This document shows positions 26,461 through 35,213 of a stretch of 35,232 bases of DNA, in pieces. The position numbers were made by a program, and so were the translations under genes. The notes under the pieces are model-generated. The model saw only the letters and a list, made by a program, of their open reading frames with translations. It had not been told where the DNA came from and made no database searches. Each line of letters opens with the position of its first letter. The first letter of the stretch is position 1. Where the stretch lies: NCBI GenBank assembly GCA_002296655.1, contig DBIN01000014.1, positions 1-35,232 of the forward strand. The letters are read 5' to 3'. The DNA comes from Acinetobacter sp. UBA801 (GTDB lineage: Bacteria; Pseudomonadota; Gammaproteobacteria; Pseudomonadales; Moraxellaceae).

Positions 26461-26935
26461 GCTGCGAAAAGTGTCAGTGAAAGAGAGTTAAATTTAGGAA
26501 ATGCCATAACAAGGCTGTTATTTTCGTCTATTTAATTCTAGCTTAAATTACAGCGCAAACAACAAAAAATGTACCCAATAAGCATCATATGTAAAACGCA
26601 TGATTATTTGACCATTTCATTTGATAGTCATCAAATCGCAGTATATTCGCTTGGAAGTTTTAGGTGCTGCCTGATGTGTTGAAACTTAAGCGATATAGAT
26701 ACTTTTGTGATCTGTTTCACATTCAAATTTAGCACTTTAGTGGGGAAAAATCTGCAGAGTACTTTGCATGCCTTTGGCATTGGCTTAGACTATGCTGTTA
26801 GCGTGTCGCATGCTGCTTATTGAAACATGATTCAATTTACGCAAAGCCTACTGTAAACACAGATTGATTAGTTCTGAGGACAGAATTAAACTACATCAGT
26901 CAAAAATATAAAAACGCGTTACCTGGAGAATACGC
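26461..26935. other. Divergent intergenic region between recN and ppnP
   Basis: About 475 bases with no coding frame. The notable element is a perfect CRP-type site at 26706-26721. A short hairpin ATGCC/GGCAT (26768-26772 with 26776-26780) lies downstream. ppnP's SD is ACCTGGAG, just before 26936. Confidence 0.5.
26706..26721. promoter_or_regulatory. Perfect CRP/Vfr-type binding site upstream of ppnP
   Basis: TGTGA-TCTGTT-TCACA matches all ten fixed positions of the CRP core consensus. It lies 215 bases before ppnP and 258 bases before recN, so it could serve either promoter or an unannotated transcript. Confidence 0.6.
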
Positions 26936-27259
26936 ATGTCAGCTCAGTTTGATCATGTATCAGTTGTGAAAAAATCGAATGTCTATTTTGGTGGGCAATG
27001 CATCAGTCACACGGTGCAATTTGAAGACGGTACCAAAAAAACCTTAGGGGTGATTTTACCGACTGAACAAGCCTTGACTTTCGAAACGCATGTGCCTGAA
27101 CGTATGGAAATTATTTCAGGTGAATGTCGTGTCAAAATTGCCGATAGCGAAGAAAGTGAATTATTCCGCGCTGGTCAGTCGTTCTATGTGCCTGGCAATA
27201 GCCGTTTCAGCATTGAAACCGACGAAGTGCTTGATTACGTGTGCCACTTAGAAGGTTAA
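26936..27259 (+). CDS. ppnP: Pyrimidine/purine nucleoside phosphorylase PpnP
   Basis: A 107-aa small cupin, slightly longer than the 94-aa E. coli protein. Family patterns are '[20 protein letters not shown]', 'KKTLGVILP', '[17 protein letters not shown]' and '[15 protein letters not shown]'. PpnP (formerly YaiE, DUF1255) splits nucleosides with phosphate in nucleotide salvage. It has a good SD, GGAG, and its own terminator at 27374-27405. The long leader with a CRP-type site suggests carbon-linked control, but that is inference. Confidence 0.93.
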   Translation: MSAQFDHVSVVKKSNVYFGGQCISHTVQFEDGTKKTLGVILPTEQALTFETHVPERMEIISGECRVKIADSEESELFRAGQSFYVPGNSRFSIETDEVLDYVCHLEG

Positions 27260-27373
27260 TCAACCGATCAACAGGGTATTAAATGAATTATCAATTTTTC
27301 CTACTTGAACACTCAATAGGACCGAATTGAATCAAGAAATTTTCACCTGAATCGGTTAAACTAGATATTATTG

Positions 27374-27405
27374 AAATCCTGTGAAGTCTGCTTTGCAGGA
27401 TTTTT
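27374..27405 (+). terminator. Terminator between ppnP and rlmB
   Basis: AAATCCTG (27374-27381) pairs exactly with CAGGATTT (27396-27403), with AAG/CTT possible inside the loop, and runs into T5. It lies 115 bases after ppnP and 42 before rlmB. Confidence 0.8.
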
Positions 27406-27446
27406 CGTTTTCGCTGCTTTATTGGTGTATTAATTAGAGGTCGTTC

Positions 27447-28196
27447 ATGGCAAAACCTGAATATTATTATGGCGTTCACTCGGTGGAGTCATTATTGGAG
27501 CTTGAGCCAGAGCGAGTCTTAACTCTTTTTACCTTAAAAGGGCGTGATGATCAGCGTTTACAAAAAATTTTAGAACTTGCCGAACCATTTGGCATTAGTG
27601 TGCAAAAAGCCAGTCGTGACAGCTTGGAAAAACTAGCAGGTTTGCCTTTTCACCAGGGGGTGGTGGCTGCAGTGCGCCCACATCCAACCTTGAATGAAAA
27701 AGACTTGGACACCTTATTGCAGGCCGATAGCAAGCCTTTGCTTTTGGCGCTAGATCAAGTCACTGACCCGCATAATTTAGGCGCGTGTATTCGTACTGCT
27801 GCTGCCATGGGTGTTGCTGCCGTGATTGTGCCGCGTGATCGTTCAGCAAGTTTAACCCCAACTGCACGCAAAGTGGCTGCAGGTGGCGCTGAAAAAGTCA
27901 AATTTATCCAAGTCACTAATTTGGCACGTACTTTGGCGCATTTGAAACAAGAGTTTAATGTGCGCGTGGTGGGTACAATGCTGGATGAAAAAGCTTTGCC
28001 AATTCAGCAATTTGATTTTACAGGTACAGCAGTATGCGTGGTGATGGGCGCAGAAGATACAGGTTTACGCCCAATTACCCAGTCACAATGTGATCAAACC
28101 GTATTTATTCCAATGGCAGGAAATCTGCAAAGTTTGAATGTCAGCGTTGCAACAGGCATGGCATTGTATGAAGCTTGCCGTCAGCGTCAGGCTTAA
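27447..28196 (+). CDS. rlmB: 23S rRNA (guanosine-2'-O-)-methyltransferase RlmB
   Basis: 249 aa, the normal length. An N-terminal substrate-binding domain begins 'EYYYGVHSVESLLELEPERV'. The SpoU knot follows with motif 1 'DPHNLGACIRTAAAMG', motif 2 'VMGAEDTGLR' and motif 3 'IPMAGNLQSLNVSVATGMA', all intact. It methylates the ribose of G2251 in the 23S P loop using SAM. The start codon ATG follows AGAGG at a usual distance. Confidence 0.96.
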   Translation: MAKPEYYYGVHSVESLLELEPERVLTLFTLKGRDDQRLQKILELAEPFGISVQKASRDSLEKLAGLPFHQGVVAAVRPHPTLNEKDLDTLLQADSKPLLLALDQVTDPHNLGACIRTAAAMGVAAVIVPRDRSASLTPTARKVAAGGAEKVKFIQVTNLARTLAHLKQEFNVRVVGTMLDEKALPIQQFDFTGTAVCVVMGAEDTGLRPITQSQCDQTVFIPMAGNLQSLNVSVATGMALYEACRQRQA

Positions 28197-28239
28197 TTGC
28201 TGATTTTGTATTAGCTATTCTATTGATGTTTTCAACACA

Positions 28240-29169
28240 GTGATTCGTCTGTCTCCGCAAAAGCAAGGATATGCTTTGGTGCTTGTTACCATGTGCATTT
28301 GGGGTGGTTTTACCCTAACTGCTCGGCTGAATGCACAATGGCAGATCAGCGCTTGGGATATTACCGCCTTACGCTTCGCTTTGGCTTTTTGTATTTTAAT
28401 GCCGATTCTCATCTGGAAAAGAGATACGGCATTTTTATGGAAAAAAGAGCCTTTTATTTTGGCAATGATTGGCGGAGTGGGCTATTGTCTGACTGCGTAT
28501 AGTGCTTTTCATTATGTACCTGCTGCTCATGCTGCTATTTTTTTGAATGGTTGTATTCCTGTTTGTACCGCTATTGCGGCTTGGGTATTATTTCGAGTGC
28601 CTTTTGACCGACATACCTGGATCAGTATTGTAATTATGCTGACTGCCATTGCGGGTATGAGTGTGCTGATGTATCAACAAACAGGCGTTGCTTTTGGACT
28701 TGGAGATGGGCTGTTTTTTATCAGTGCCATTTGGTGGGGCGTGTTTACGGTTTTATTAAGGCAATGGAAGCTATCCGCTTGGCATGCTATGGCGGGTGTC
28801 GCGATTTGGTCTGCAATTGTCTATGTCCCGATTTACTTGCTGTTTTTCCCAAAACAACTCAGTAGACCCGAACCGATTCATTTATTACTGCAAACTATTT
28901 TTCATGGGGTCTTTGTGGTAATTATCGCAACACTTAGCTATGTCGAGGCAATTAAGCGTTTGGGGGCGTTCAAAACTGGTAGTATTGTGACCTTGGCGCC
29001 GTTTATCGCTGCAATTTTTGCTGTTCCATTATTAGGTGAGCCATTGAGTCTAGCAATTGTATGCGGCTTGATGGGTATGGGAATTGGCGCTTTGCAGCCT
29101 TGGCGCTGGTGGGCACGAGCTGACAGCTTGAAAGCCCAACTTGAACAGCAAAAACAACAGTCAGATTAA
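28240..29169 (+). CDS. DMT-superfamily (EamA) permease
   Basis: 309 aa starting with GTG at 28240; no good SD is visible and upstream in-frame starts are blocked. Ten hydrophobic helices form two EamA repeats (about 13-145 and 155-290). Recognisable elements are 'ALRFALAFCILMP' and 'LTAYSAFHYVPAAHAAIF' in repeat 1 and 'EAIKRLGAFKTGSIVTLAPF' in repeat 2. These are inner-membrane drug/metabolite exporters; the substrate is unknown. It ends only 5 bases before the convergent coaE stop with no terminator, so the transcripts may overlap. Confidence 0.85.
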   Translation: MIRLSPQKQGYALVLVTMCIWGGFTLTARLNAQWQISAWDITALRFALAFCILMPILIWKRDTAFLWKKEPFILAMIGGVGYCLTAYSAFHYVPAAHAAIFLNGCIPVCTAIAAWVLFRVPFDRHTWISIVIMLTAIAGMSVLMYQQTGVAFGLGDGLFFISAIWWGVFTVLLRQWKLSAWHAMAGVAIWSAIVYVPIYLLFFPKQLSRPEPIHLLLQTIFHGVFVVIIATLSYVEAIKRLGAFKTGSIVTLAPFIAAIFAVPLLGEPLSLAIVCGLMGMGIGALQPWRWWARADSLKAQLEQQKQQSD

Positions 29170-29174
29170 TTGGC

Positions 29175-29774
29175 TTACTGCATCGCTCGCTTTAAATACT
29201 GCTGATGCAATACTTCAAGCTTGCTATACAAATGATCTAAATGCCCATCGTTCAGCACAATGTCATTGGCTAGGCGTTGCTTTTCAGCACGTGGCATTTG
29301 TGCTTGAATAATTTTATGAATTTGTTCAACTGTTTGGTCGTCACGTTGTGAGGCGCGGTGAATTTGTAGTGCTTCAGTGGCATCAATCAACAAGGTATGT
29401 TGGGTCAGTTGATGTTGATTGGTTTCAAACAAGAGCGGTGAAACCAAAACCACGTAGGGACTGTCGGCAGCATTTAATTGTCGAATAATTGATTCACGAA
29501 TTGCAGGGTGGGTGATTTTTTCAAGCGCTTGTCGTGCACTTGGTTCTTTGAAAATGTGTTCACGTAGCGCGCGACGATCTAGCTCGCCATTTTTAAGTAA
29601 AACCCAATCGCCAAAGCGTTGTTGAATTTGCTGTAAGGCAGGCTGTCCTTTTTCGACCACTTCGCGTGCAACCACATCCGCATCGATCACAACAATACCT
29701 TGGGCCTCAAACCACGCACTGGCTGCAGACTTGCCACTGCCAATTCCTCCTGTTAGACCCAAAACAAAACGCAT
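29175..29774 (-). CDS. coaE: Dephospho-CoA kinase
   Basis: 199 aa. The P-loop is 'GLTGGIGSGKSAAS' near the N-terminus. 'VIDADVVAREVVEKGQPAL' carries the conserved Asp pair, and 'VVLVSPLLFE' and 'RASQRDDQT' mark the lid. It phosphorylates dephospho-CoA with ATP as the last step of CoA synthesis. AAGGA precedes the ATG. It begins 9 bases after the pilD stop; coaE linked to pilBCD is a common gammaproteobacterial arrangement, so it is likely co-transcribed with them. Confidence 0.97.
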   Translation of the reverse strand: MRFVLGLTGGIGSGKSAASAWFEAQGIVVIDADVVAREVVEKGQPALQQIQQRFGDWVLLKNGELDRRALREHIFKEPSARQALEKITHPAIRESIIRQLNAADSPYVVLVSPLLFETNQHQLTQHTLLIDATEALQIHRASQRDDQTVEQIHKIIQAQMPRAEKQRLANDIVLNDGHLDHLYSKLEVLHQQYLKRAMQ

Positions 29775-29783
29775 GTGCTGTCC

Positions 29784-30644
29784 TTATTGTCCCAAATAAA
29801 CTTTCATGATTTGCTCGCCCCATAAAAAGGCAATCCAACCCGCAATGGCGATATACGGACCAAACGCGAAGGGCTGGTTTTCTTGACGCACTTTTAACAG
29901 AATAATGCCAATAATCGCCCCAACTAAGGAAGAAAGCAGCACAATCAGAGGCAACATCATTGGGCCCATCCATGCTCCTAAAGCGGCAAGGAGCTTAAAG
30001 TCACCATAGCCCATGCCTTCTTTGCCTGTAATAATTTTAAACAGGTAATACACTACCCATAAGCATAAGAAACCAATGATATAACCCCAAATAGCAGAGG
30101 TGGGTGAGGTATAGATAGCATAACTATTGATCGCTAGACCCAAGGCAGCCAAAGGCAAGGTATAGCGGTCTGGCAAGAGTTGTGTATCAAAATCAATGAA
30201 GGTGAGTGCAATCAAGGTATAAGTGAGCAGCAAGCCAAACAGCATTTGAACGGTTGGGCCAAATACCGCAAGTACAATTAAGGCACAAACAGCGGTTAAT
30301 ACTTCAATCAGTGGATAACGTATGCTGATCGGGTTTTGGCAATTGCCACACTGACCACGTAATGCCAACCAACTCACCACAGGAATATTTTGATACCAGC
30401 GAATTGGGTGGTGACATTTGGGGCAGGTCGATGCAGGTTTGCTCAGGGTGATTTTGCTTTCATCAATAATGGCTTGTTCAGGGTGTAATAACATTTGACA
30501 GTCATTACGCCATTCCTGCTCCATCATTTTGGGTGTGCGGTATATGACCACATTCAAAAAACTGCCAATACATAAACTAAAAAGTCCAACTGCGATATAG
30601 AGCGCAGTTGGATTTTGGATAAAGTACGCGATTAATTCTTGCAT
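29784..30644 (-). CDS. pilD: Prepilin peptidase/N-methyltransferase PilD
   Basis: 286 aa. The N-terminal methyltransferase part has the zinc-binding pairs C74/C77 and C99/C102. The A24 aspartyl peptidase sites are 'DFDTQLLPDRYT' and 'GYGDFKLLAALGAW'. Several transmembrane helices complete the protein. PilD cleaves the leader of type IV prepilins and pseudopilins and methylates the new N-terminus. Its ATG shares one base with the pilC stop (TAATG), implying translational coupling. Confidence 0.96.
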   Translation of the reverse strand: MQELIAYFIQNPTALYIAVGLFSLCIGSFLNVVIYRTPKMMEQEWRNDCQMLLHPEQAIIDESKITLSKPASTCPKCHHPIRWYQNIPVVSWLALRGQCGNCQNPISIRYPLIEVLTAVCALIVLAVFGPTVQMLFGLLLTYTLIALTFIDFDTQLLPDRYTLPLAALGLAINSYAIYTSPTSAIWGYIIGFLCLWVVYYLFKIITGKEGMGYGDFKLLAALGAWMGPMMLPLIVLLSSLVGAIIGIILLKVRQENQPFAFGPYIAIAGWIAFLWGEQIMKVYLGQ

Positions 30645-31870
30645 TAAACCACAGAACCCATTTGGAAGATTGGAAGGTACATAGCGACAACTAAACCACC
30701 CACTAAAATACCCAACACAGACATAATCAACGGCTCCATCATTGAGGTTAAGCCATCTACTGCGTTATCGACTTCATTTTCATAGTGGGTTGCGACTTTA
30801 TCTAGCATGGCATCTAGGGCACCTGATTCTTCACCAATGGCCACCATTTGTACCGCCATAGAGGGAAATTTATTGGTGACACGCATGGCGAATTGTAGCT
30901 GCTGACCTGTTGCGACATCATCACGGATTTTCATCACCGCTTCTTCATAGACCACGTTATTGGTTGCGCCTGCGGTGGATTCCAAAGCATCAATTAAGGG
31001 TACACCTGCAGCAAAAGTAGTGGCTAAAGTACGGCTATAACGCGCAATAATGGCTTTATAGACTAAGTCACCAAAAATAGGCGCTTTCAGTGCAGCTTTG
31101 TCTAAGAAGTCACGGAATTTTTTACTGCGTTTTTTAGCTTCCAGGAAACCTGCAATCATCGCCGCAATCACAATAATCAGAATAAACCAGTATTTTTGCA
31201 TCCATTGCGACATGTTCACTACCATTTTAGTGAAAGCAGGTAAGTCTGCACCAAAAGAGCTAAATAACTCCTCAAATACTGGTACAACTTTCACCATCAA
31301 AATAATGGTCACGACAATCGCCACCACAATGACCGTTGCAGGGTATTTCATGGCTTTTTTGATTTTTTGCTTTAACAGTTCGCTCTTTTCTTTATAGATC
31401 GCGACACGATCTAGCATGGTTTCTAGGGCACCCGATTGTTCACCAGATTCAACCAAAGAGCAGAACAGATTGTCAAAATATTGAGGATATTTACGCAATG
31501 CACCAGCAAAGGTATTCCCGCCTTCCACCTCGCCTTTAATGCCTAAAACCACTTCACGCATAGCGGGGTTTTCAAGACCTTCAGCCACAATCTCAAAGCT
31601 TTGTACCAAAGGCACCCCGGCTTTCATCATTGTGGCAAGTTGACGCGTGAAAATGGTGATGTCTAAGGTTGACACCCTTTTTTTCATTAAGCCTTCTAGA
31701 ATATTCTTTTTCTTTTGGCGAATCGTCTTGATGGTAATTCCTTGTTTACGCAATGTGACCTTTGCTAAAGCCATATTACGCGCTGGAATTTCCCCTTTTA
31801 ATTTAGCCCCTTTGCGGTCAATCCCTTCATAAACGAAGGTGGGCATCATCTGTGCTTTTTTGACAGCCAT
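30644..31870 (-). CDS. pilC: Type IV pilus inner-membrane platform protein PilC
   Basis: 408 aa. There are two T2SF-type repeats: the first has 'FTRQLATMMKAGVPLVQSFE', the second 'YSRTLATTFAAGVPLIDALE'. Membrane helices lie near 175-195, 225-245 and 380-400. PilC links the assembly ATPase to the pilus base. AAGGA lies 11 bases before the ATG. pilB ends 30 bases upstream and pilD overlaps downstream, forming one operon. Confidence 0.96.
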   Translation of the reverse strand: MAVKKAQMMPTFVYEGIDRKGAKLKGEIPARNMALAKVTLRKQGITIKTIRQKKKNILEGLMKKRVSTLDITIFTRQLATMMKAGVPLVQSFEIVAEGLENPAMREVVLGIKGEVEGGNTFAGALRKYPQYFDNLFCSLVESGEQSGALETMLDRVAIYKEKSELLKQKIKKAMKYPATVIVVAIVVTIILMVKVVPVFEELFSSFGADLPAFTKMVVNMSQWMQKYWFILIIVIAAMIAGFLEAKKRSKKFRDFLDKAALKAPIFGDLVYKAIIARYSRTLATTFAAGVPLIDALESTAGATNNVVYEEAVMKIRDDVATGQQLQFAMRVTNKFPSMAVQMVAIGEESGALDAMLDKVATHYENEVDNAVDGLTSMMEPLIMSVLGILVGGLVVAMYLPIFQMGSVV

Positions 31871-31900
31871 GCGTATTTATCCTTATTTTAAATTTTACAA

Positions 31901-33613
31901 CTATTCACTGGTCACACGATTGACTTCTTGCAATGAAGTCACCCCCTGCATGACCTTAAGTAACCCCGAACGACGCAGATTGTTAAACCCCGATTTTGCT
32001 GAAGCATCAGCAATTTGGATGGCATTACCATCCTCCATAATAATTCTGGAAATTTCTGGTGTGACCTTCATCACCTCATAAATACCAACACGGCCTTTAT
32101 AACCTTCACGGCATTCAGAACAACCTACAGGTTGATAGACCTGAAATTCTGGGTTGCTCAAATCGGCTTCAGTGAAGCCCATTTCTAATAAGCTTTGTCT
32201 TGGAATATCGGAAGGGGCTTTACAATGCGGACATAAACGTCGTGCCAAACGCTGTGCAATGACGAGGTTCACTGAAGTTGCGATGTTAAAGGATGGAACG
32301 CCCATGTTGCGTAAACGTGTTAAAGTTTCTGGTGCACTGTTGGTGTGTAGAGTAGATAAAACCATGTGACCTGTTTGGGCGGCTTTAATTGCGATTTCTG
32401 CAGTTTCAAGGTCACGAATCTCACCCACCATGACAATATCAGGGTCTTGGCGTAAGAAAGATTTTAGTGCGGCAGCGAAGGTTAAGCCCACTTTGTTGTT
32501 TACGTTAACCTGATTAATACCTTCTAAGTTAATTTCCACAGGGTCTTCGGCGGTGGAAATGTTGGTATCTTCTCTGTTTAAGATATTTAAGCCAGTATAT
32601 AACGATACCGTTTTACCCGAACCCGTTGGACCCGTAATCAGCAACATGCCTTGCGGCTTTTCTAAAGCTTCCATGAACAATTCTTTTTGTTCTGGCTCAT
32701 AACCTAAAGCATCAATCCCAAGCATCGCGCTAGATGGGTCAAGAATACGCAGTACAATTTTTTCACCGAACAAGGTTGGCAAGGAGTTAACACGGAAGTC
32801 GATGGATTTATTTTTAGATAGTTTTAATTTAATACGACCATCTTGTGGAACACGTTTTTCAGAAATATCCATTTGGGACATGACTTTTAAACGTGATGCC
32901 AAGCGGTTGGCTAACTGTAAGGGTGGTGTGGCAATTTGACGTAATACACCATCGACACGATAACGCACGCGATAGGTTTTTTCATACGGTTCAAAGTGTA
33001 AGTCCGAGGCACCCATGCGAATTGCATCAATCAGTAATTTGTTGATGTATTTAACAATCGGGGATTCATCACCCTGCGGTTCATCTTCTGCGGCTTGTTC
33101 TGGTTCGCTGTTGCCATCTTCAAAGTTGAGATCAAAGTCATCATCTTCAAATTCAAAAGCAGACTCGCTCGCAAAGTTCTGTTCAATCAGTTTTACCAGT
33201 TTGTCGTGTTCAACCACAATCGCTTCAACATTCATTTTGCTGTTGAAACGAATTGCATCCATTGCTTCGATATTGGTTGGGTTACTGGTCGCAACGTAAA
33301 GTAGATGATTACGCTTAAAAATAGGTAAAAGGTTATATTTGCTGAACAGCTTTTCATCGATGCCTTCACGCACAATTAAAGCGGAATCATAGACATTCAA
33401 GTCAAAAATAGGCTCACCAAACTCATTGGAAATTTTTTCAGCAATCAGCAAAGGTGAAATATTCAGGTTCTGAATTAGATAGGGAACAATATCTACTTTT
33501 TCTTTATGAGCAGCCATAATGGCGGTTTGCATATTTTCAGCAGAAACGAGCCCGTCTTCGACCAATCGTCGAATAAAACCTGTGAATTTAGGTGTAGCTT
33601 GTTGTACTGACAT
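31901..33613 (-). CDS. pilB: Type IV pilus assembly ATPase PilB
   Basis: 570 aa. An N-terminal MshEN/T2SSE_N domain precedes an acidic linker (about 155-180, rich in Asp and Glu). The GspE-type ATPase follows: 'SDLHFEPYEKTYRVRYRVDG', Walker A 'GPTGSGKT' (about 329), Asp box, Walker B 'IVMVGEIRDLETAEIA', and His box 'GHMVLSTLHTN'. A tetracysteine zinc motif, CPHC and CSEC, lies near 460-500. It powers pilus extension. It is first in the pilBCD-coaE unit and has a perfect TATAAT -10 about 50 bases upstream. No pilin gene is present in the window. Confidence 0.97.
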   Translation of the reverse strand: MSVQQATPKFTGFIRRLVEDGLVSAENMQTAIMAAHKEKVDIVPYLIQNLNISPLLIAEKISNEFGEPIFDLNVYDSALIVREGIDEKLFSKYNLLPIFKRNHLLYVATSNPTNIEAMDAIRFNSKMNVEAIVVEHDKLVKLIEQNFASESAFEFEDDDFDLNFEDGNSEPEQAAEDEPQGDESPIVKYINKLLIDAIRMGASDLHFEPYEKTYRVRYRVDGVLRQIATPPLQLANRLASRLKVMSQMDISEKRVPQDGRIKLKLSKNKSIDFRVNSLPTLFGEKIVLRILDPSSAMLGIDALGYEPEQKELFMEALEKPQGMLLITGPTGSGKTVSLYTGLNILNREDTNISTAEDPVEINLEGINQVNVNNKVGLTFAAALKSFLRQDPDIVMVGEIRDLETAEIAIKAAQTGHMVLSTLHTNSAPETLTRLRNMGVPSFNIATSVNLVIAQRLARRLCPHCKAPSDIPRQSLLEMGFTEADLSNPEFQVYQPVGCSECREGYKGRVGIYEVMKVTPEISRIIMEDGNAIQIADASAKSGFNNLRRSGLLKVMQGVTSLQEVNRVTSE

Positions 33614-33661
33614 TCCCCAACGCCCTCAAAATCAAGATTGTTTATAATTGGTATCTTTAAA

Positions 33662-33667
33662 ATTATA
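33662..33667 (-). promoter_or_regulatory. Consensus -10 element (TATAAT) of the pilB operon
   Basis: The reverse strand reads TATAAT at 33667-33662, 48 bases before the pilB ATG. The expected -35 position has only a poor match, so it may need an activator. Confidence 0.45.
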
Positions 33668-33891
33668 CTTTTGTTGCACAAAAATACCATATCTGAAAGT
33701 GCTGTCACCACCTAAGTATCGCCTAAAAGCATGAACCAGTTACATTAATCTTCTAAAAAAATTGTAAGTCCTGCTATGAAAAGATACTTCATGCAGCAGT
33801 TTGATGCAAAGCTTGCACAAAAAACTCAGCAGAAATGTGATTTGCGTGTAGAATGTGCGCGATTAAATGAATTGTTTTTGCAGGTTATTCT

Positions 33892-34683
33892 ATGTCGGCT
33901 ACGACGATTAAGCCTTGGGTGGTTGGCAATTGGAAGATGAATCCGATGCATGCCGATGCTCAGCAACTTATTTCTGAATTTAAAACATTATTACAAGACA
34001 GCCCTGTAGAGGCTGAAAAGTGTCATTTGGGGATTGCACCTGTCACTTTGGCTTTGACACAAATTCAAACTGCATTGAGCGAAGCAGTACGTCCTGTCTA
34101 TACCGTTGCACAAGACCTTTCCCGTATTGCGGGCTTAGGGGCTTATACGGGCGAAGTCAGTGCAGAATTACTAAAAGATAGCCAAATTGATTATGTATTG
34201 GTTGGGCATTCAGAACGTCGCGAATTTTTTGCAGACACACCAAGCATTTTGAATGAGAAAGTTAAAAATGCCTTACAGGCTGGTTTGACTGTTATTTATT
34301 GTGTGGGTGAAAGTTTGCAACAACGTGAAAGCGGTCAGGCAGAGCAAGTTGTTTTGCAACAAATTTGTGATATTGCTGCAGTGGTGGAAGCTGAGCAATG
34401 GCAACAGATTGTGATTGCGTATGAACCTATTTGGGCAATTGGTACAGGCAAAACCGCATCACCAGAAGATGCGCAAACCATGCATGCAAAAATTCGTGCA
34501 GGTTTAAGCCAAATCACCGCTTATGCTGTGACTTTACCGGTTTTATATGGTGGTAGTGTAAAACCAGAAAATGCCGTAGAGTTAGCAGCCTGCCCAGACA
34601 TTAATGGTGCTTTGGTCGGTGGTGCATCTTTAAATGCGGCATCGTTCCATCAAATTGCGCAAGCCTTTGCAAATACACAATAA
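33892..34683 (+). CDS. tpiA: Triosephosphate isomerase
   Basis: 263 aa. Catalytic residues are visible: Asn13 and Lys15 in VGNWKMN, His106 in [10 protein letters not shown] and Glu178 in [12 protein letters not shown]. The phosphate-gripping loop 6 is the GTGKTAS region, and '[10 protein letters not shown]' and 'GALVGGASL' are intact. It interconverts dihydroxyacetone phosphate and glyceraldehyde 3-phosphate. A TAGAAT element (33849-33854) may be the -10. secG follows after 13 bases on the same strand, so the two are probably co-transcribed. Confidence 0.98.
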   Translation: MSATTIKPWVVGNWKMNPMHADAQQLISEFKTLLQDSPVEAEKCHLGIAPVTLALTQIQTALSEAVRPVYTVAQDLSRIAGLGAYTGEVSAELLKDSQIDYVLVGHSERREFFADTPSILNEKVKNALQAGLTVIYCVGESLQQRESGQAEQVVLQQICDIAAVVEAEQWQQIVIAYEPIWAIGTGKTASPEDAQTMHAKIRAGLSQITAYAVTLPVLYGGSVKPENAVELAACPDINGALVGGASLNAASFHQIAQAFANTQ

Positions 34684-34696
34684 TGAGGAGTTCAGC

Positions 34697-35026
34697 ATGC
34701 AAACATTTGTGCTGGTAGTACATATTATCTTAGCCATTTTAATAATTGGACTAATTTTGGTTCAGCATGGTAAAGGTGCAGATGCAGGCGCTTCTTTTGG
34801 TGGCGGTGGTGCGGCAACCGTATTTGGTGCGTCAGGCTCAGGCAATTTTTTAACGCGTTTAACGGCAATTTTGACAGCATTGTTTTTTGCAACGAGTTTA
34901 ACCTTAGCGGTGTTTGCAAAGAAACAAACCACAGGTGCCTATAGTTTGCAGACTGTACAAACGACTGCCCCTGCACAGCCAGTATCGCCTGAATCTTCAC
35001 CAACTGCGCCTAAAAGCGCTGAATAA
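34697..35026 (+). CDS. secG: Protein-export membrane protein SecG
   Basis: 109 aa from the ATG at 34697, fixed by GAGGAG (34685-34690). A longer frame from 34634 would overlap tpiA without an SD. The first transmembrane helix is 'VLVVHIILAILIIGLILVQH'. The conserved cytosolic loop 'GKGADAGASFGGGGAATVFG' follows, then the second helix (about 56-76) and a Pro/Ser/Thr-rich tail. SecG is the auxiliary subunit of SecYEG and assists SecA-driven export. The following tRNA-Leu mirrors the E. coli secG-leuU order. Confidence 0.96.
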   Translation: MQTFVLVVHIILAILIIGLILVQHGKGADAGASFGGGGAATVFGASGSGNFLTRLTAILTALFFATSLTLAVFAKKQTTGAYSLQTVQTTAPAQPVSPESSPTAPKSAE

Positions 35027-35062
35027 TTTTATTTAGTACTTTCTTTTTTCGCATGATGCGAC

Positions 35063-35068
35063 TAGAAT
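35063..35068 (+). promoter_or_regulatory. -10 element of the tRNA-Leu/tRNA-fMet unit
   Basis: TAGAAT (35063-35068) matches five of six bases and lies 11 bases before the tRNA start. It is followed by GC-rich bases (GCGTCACAGC), typical of stringently controlled stable-RNA promoters. The -35 region is only a T-rich weak match. A palindrome, TCGCATGATGCGA (35049-35061), fills the spacer. Confidence 0.5.
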
Positions 35069-35079
35069 GCGTCACAGCT

Positions 35080-35164
35080 GCGGTGGTGGTGGAATTGGTA
35101 GACACGCTACCTTGAGGTGGTAGTGCTTTCGGGCGTGGGGGTTCAAGTCCCCCCTTCCGCACCA
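35080..35164 (+). tRNA. leuU: tRNA-Leu (anticodon GAG)
   Basis: An 85-base class II tRNA with encoded CCA. The D-arm is TGGTGGAATTGGTAGACAC. The anticodon stem-loop is CTACC-TTGAGGT-GGTAG with anticodon GAG at 35114-35116. A short variable arm precedes the T-arm GGGGG-TTCAAGT-CCCCC. The acceptor stem GCGGTGG/CTTCCGC has a U-U mismatch at 5:68 and a G-U wobble at 6:67, unusual but probably tolerated. It reads CUC and CUU codons. Confidence 0.95.
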
Positions 35165-35192
35165 ACTTATAATCCAGAAAACATAAGTTGGT
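35161..35192 (+). repeat. 10-bp inverted repeat at the tRNA-Leu 3' end
   Basis: ACCAACTTAT (35161-35170), which includes the tRNA discriminator base and CCA, is the exact complement of ATAAGTTGGT (35183-35192). The 12-base loop is AATCCAGAAAAC. There is no T run, so it is not a normal terminator. It may be a processing hairpin between the two tRNAs. Confidence 0.65.
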
Positions 35193-35213
35193 GTTAAGCA
35201 GCAAATCTGTTGA

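Noticed and set aside
26449..26600. LexA/SOS box upstream of recN
   Set aside because: I searched for CTG-N10-CAG patterns and found none; only isolated CTG/CTA triplets occur.
34634..34696. Longer SecG starting inside tpiA
   Set aside because: The extension is the +1/+2 frame of tpiA and lacks an SD; GAGGAG points to the ATG at 34697.
35049..35061. TCGCATGATGCGA palindrome as a secG terminator
   Set aside because: It is not followed by a T run on either strand; it lies in the spacer of the tRNA promoter, so it is at most a weak regulatory site. The similar core in the fadA terminator is probably coincidence.
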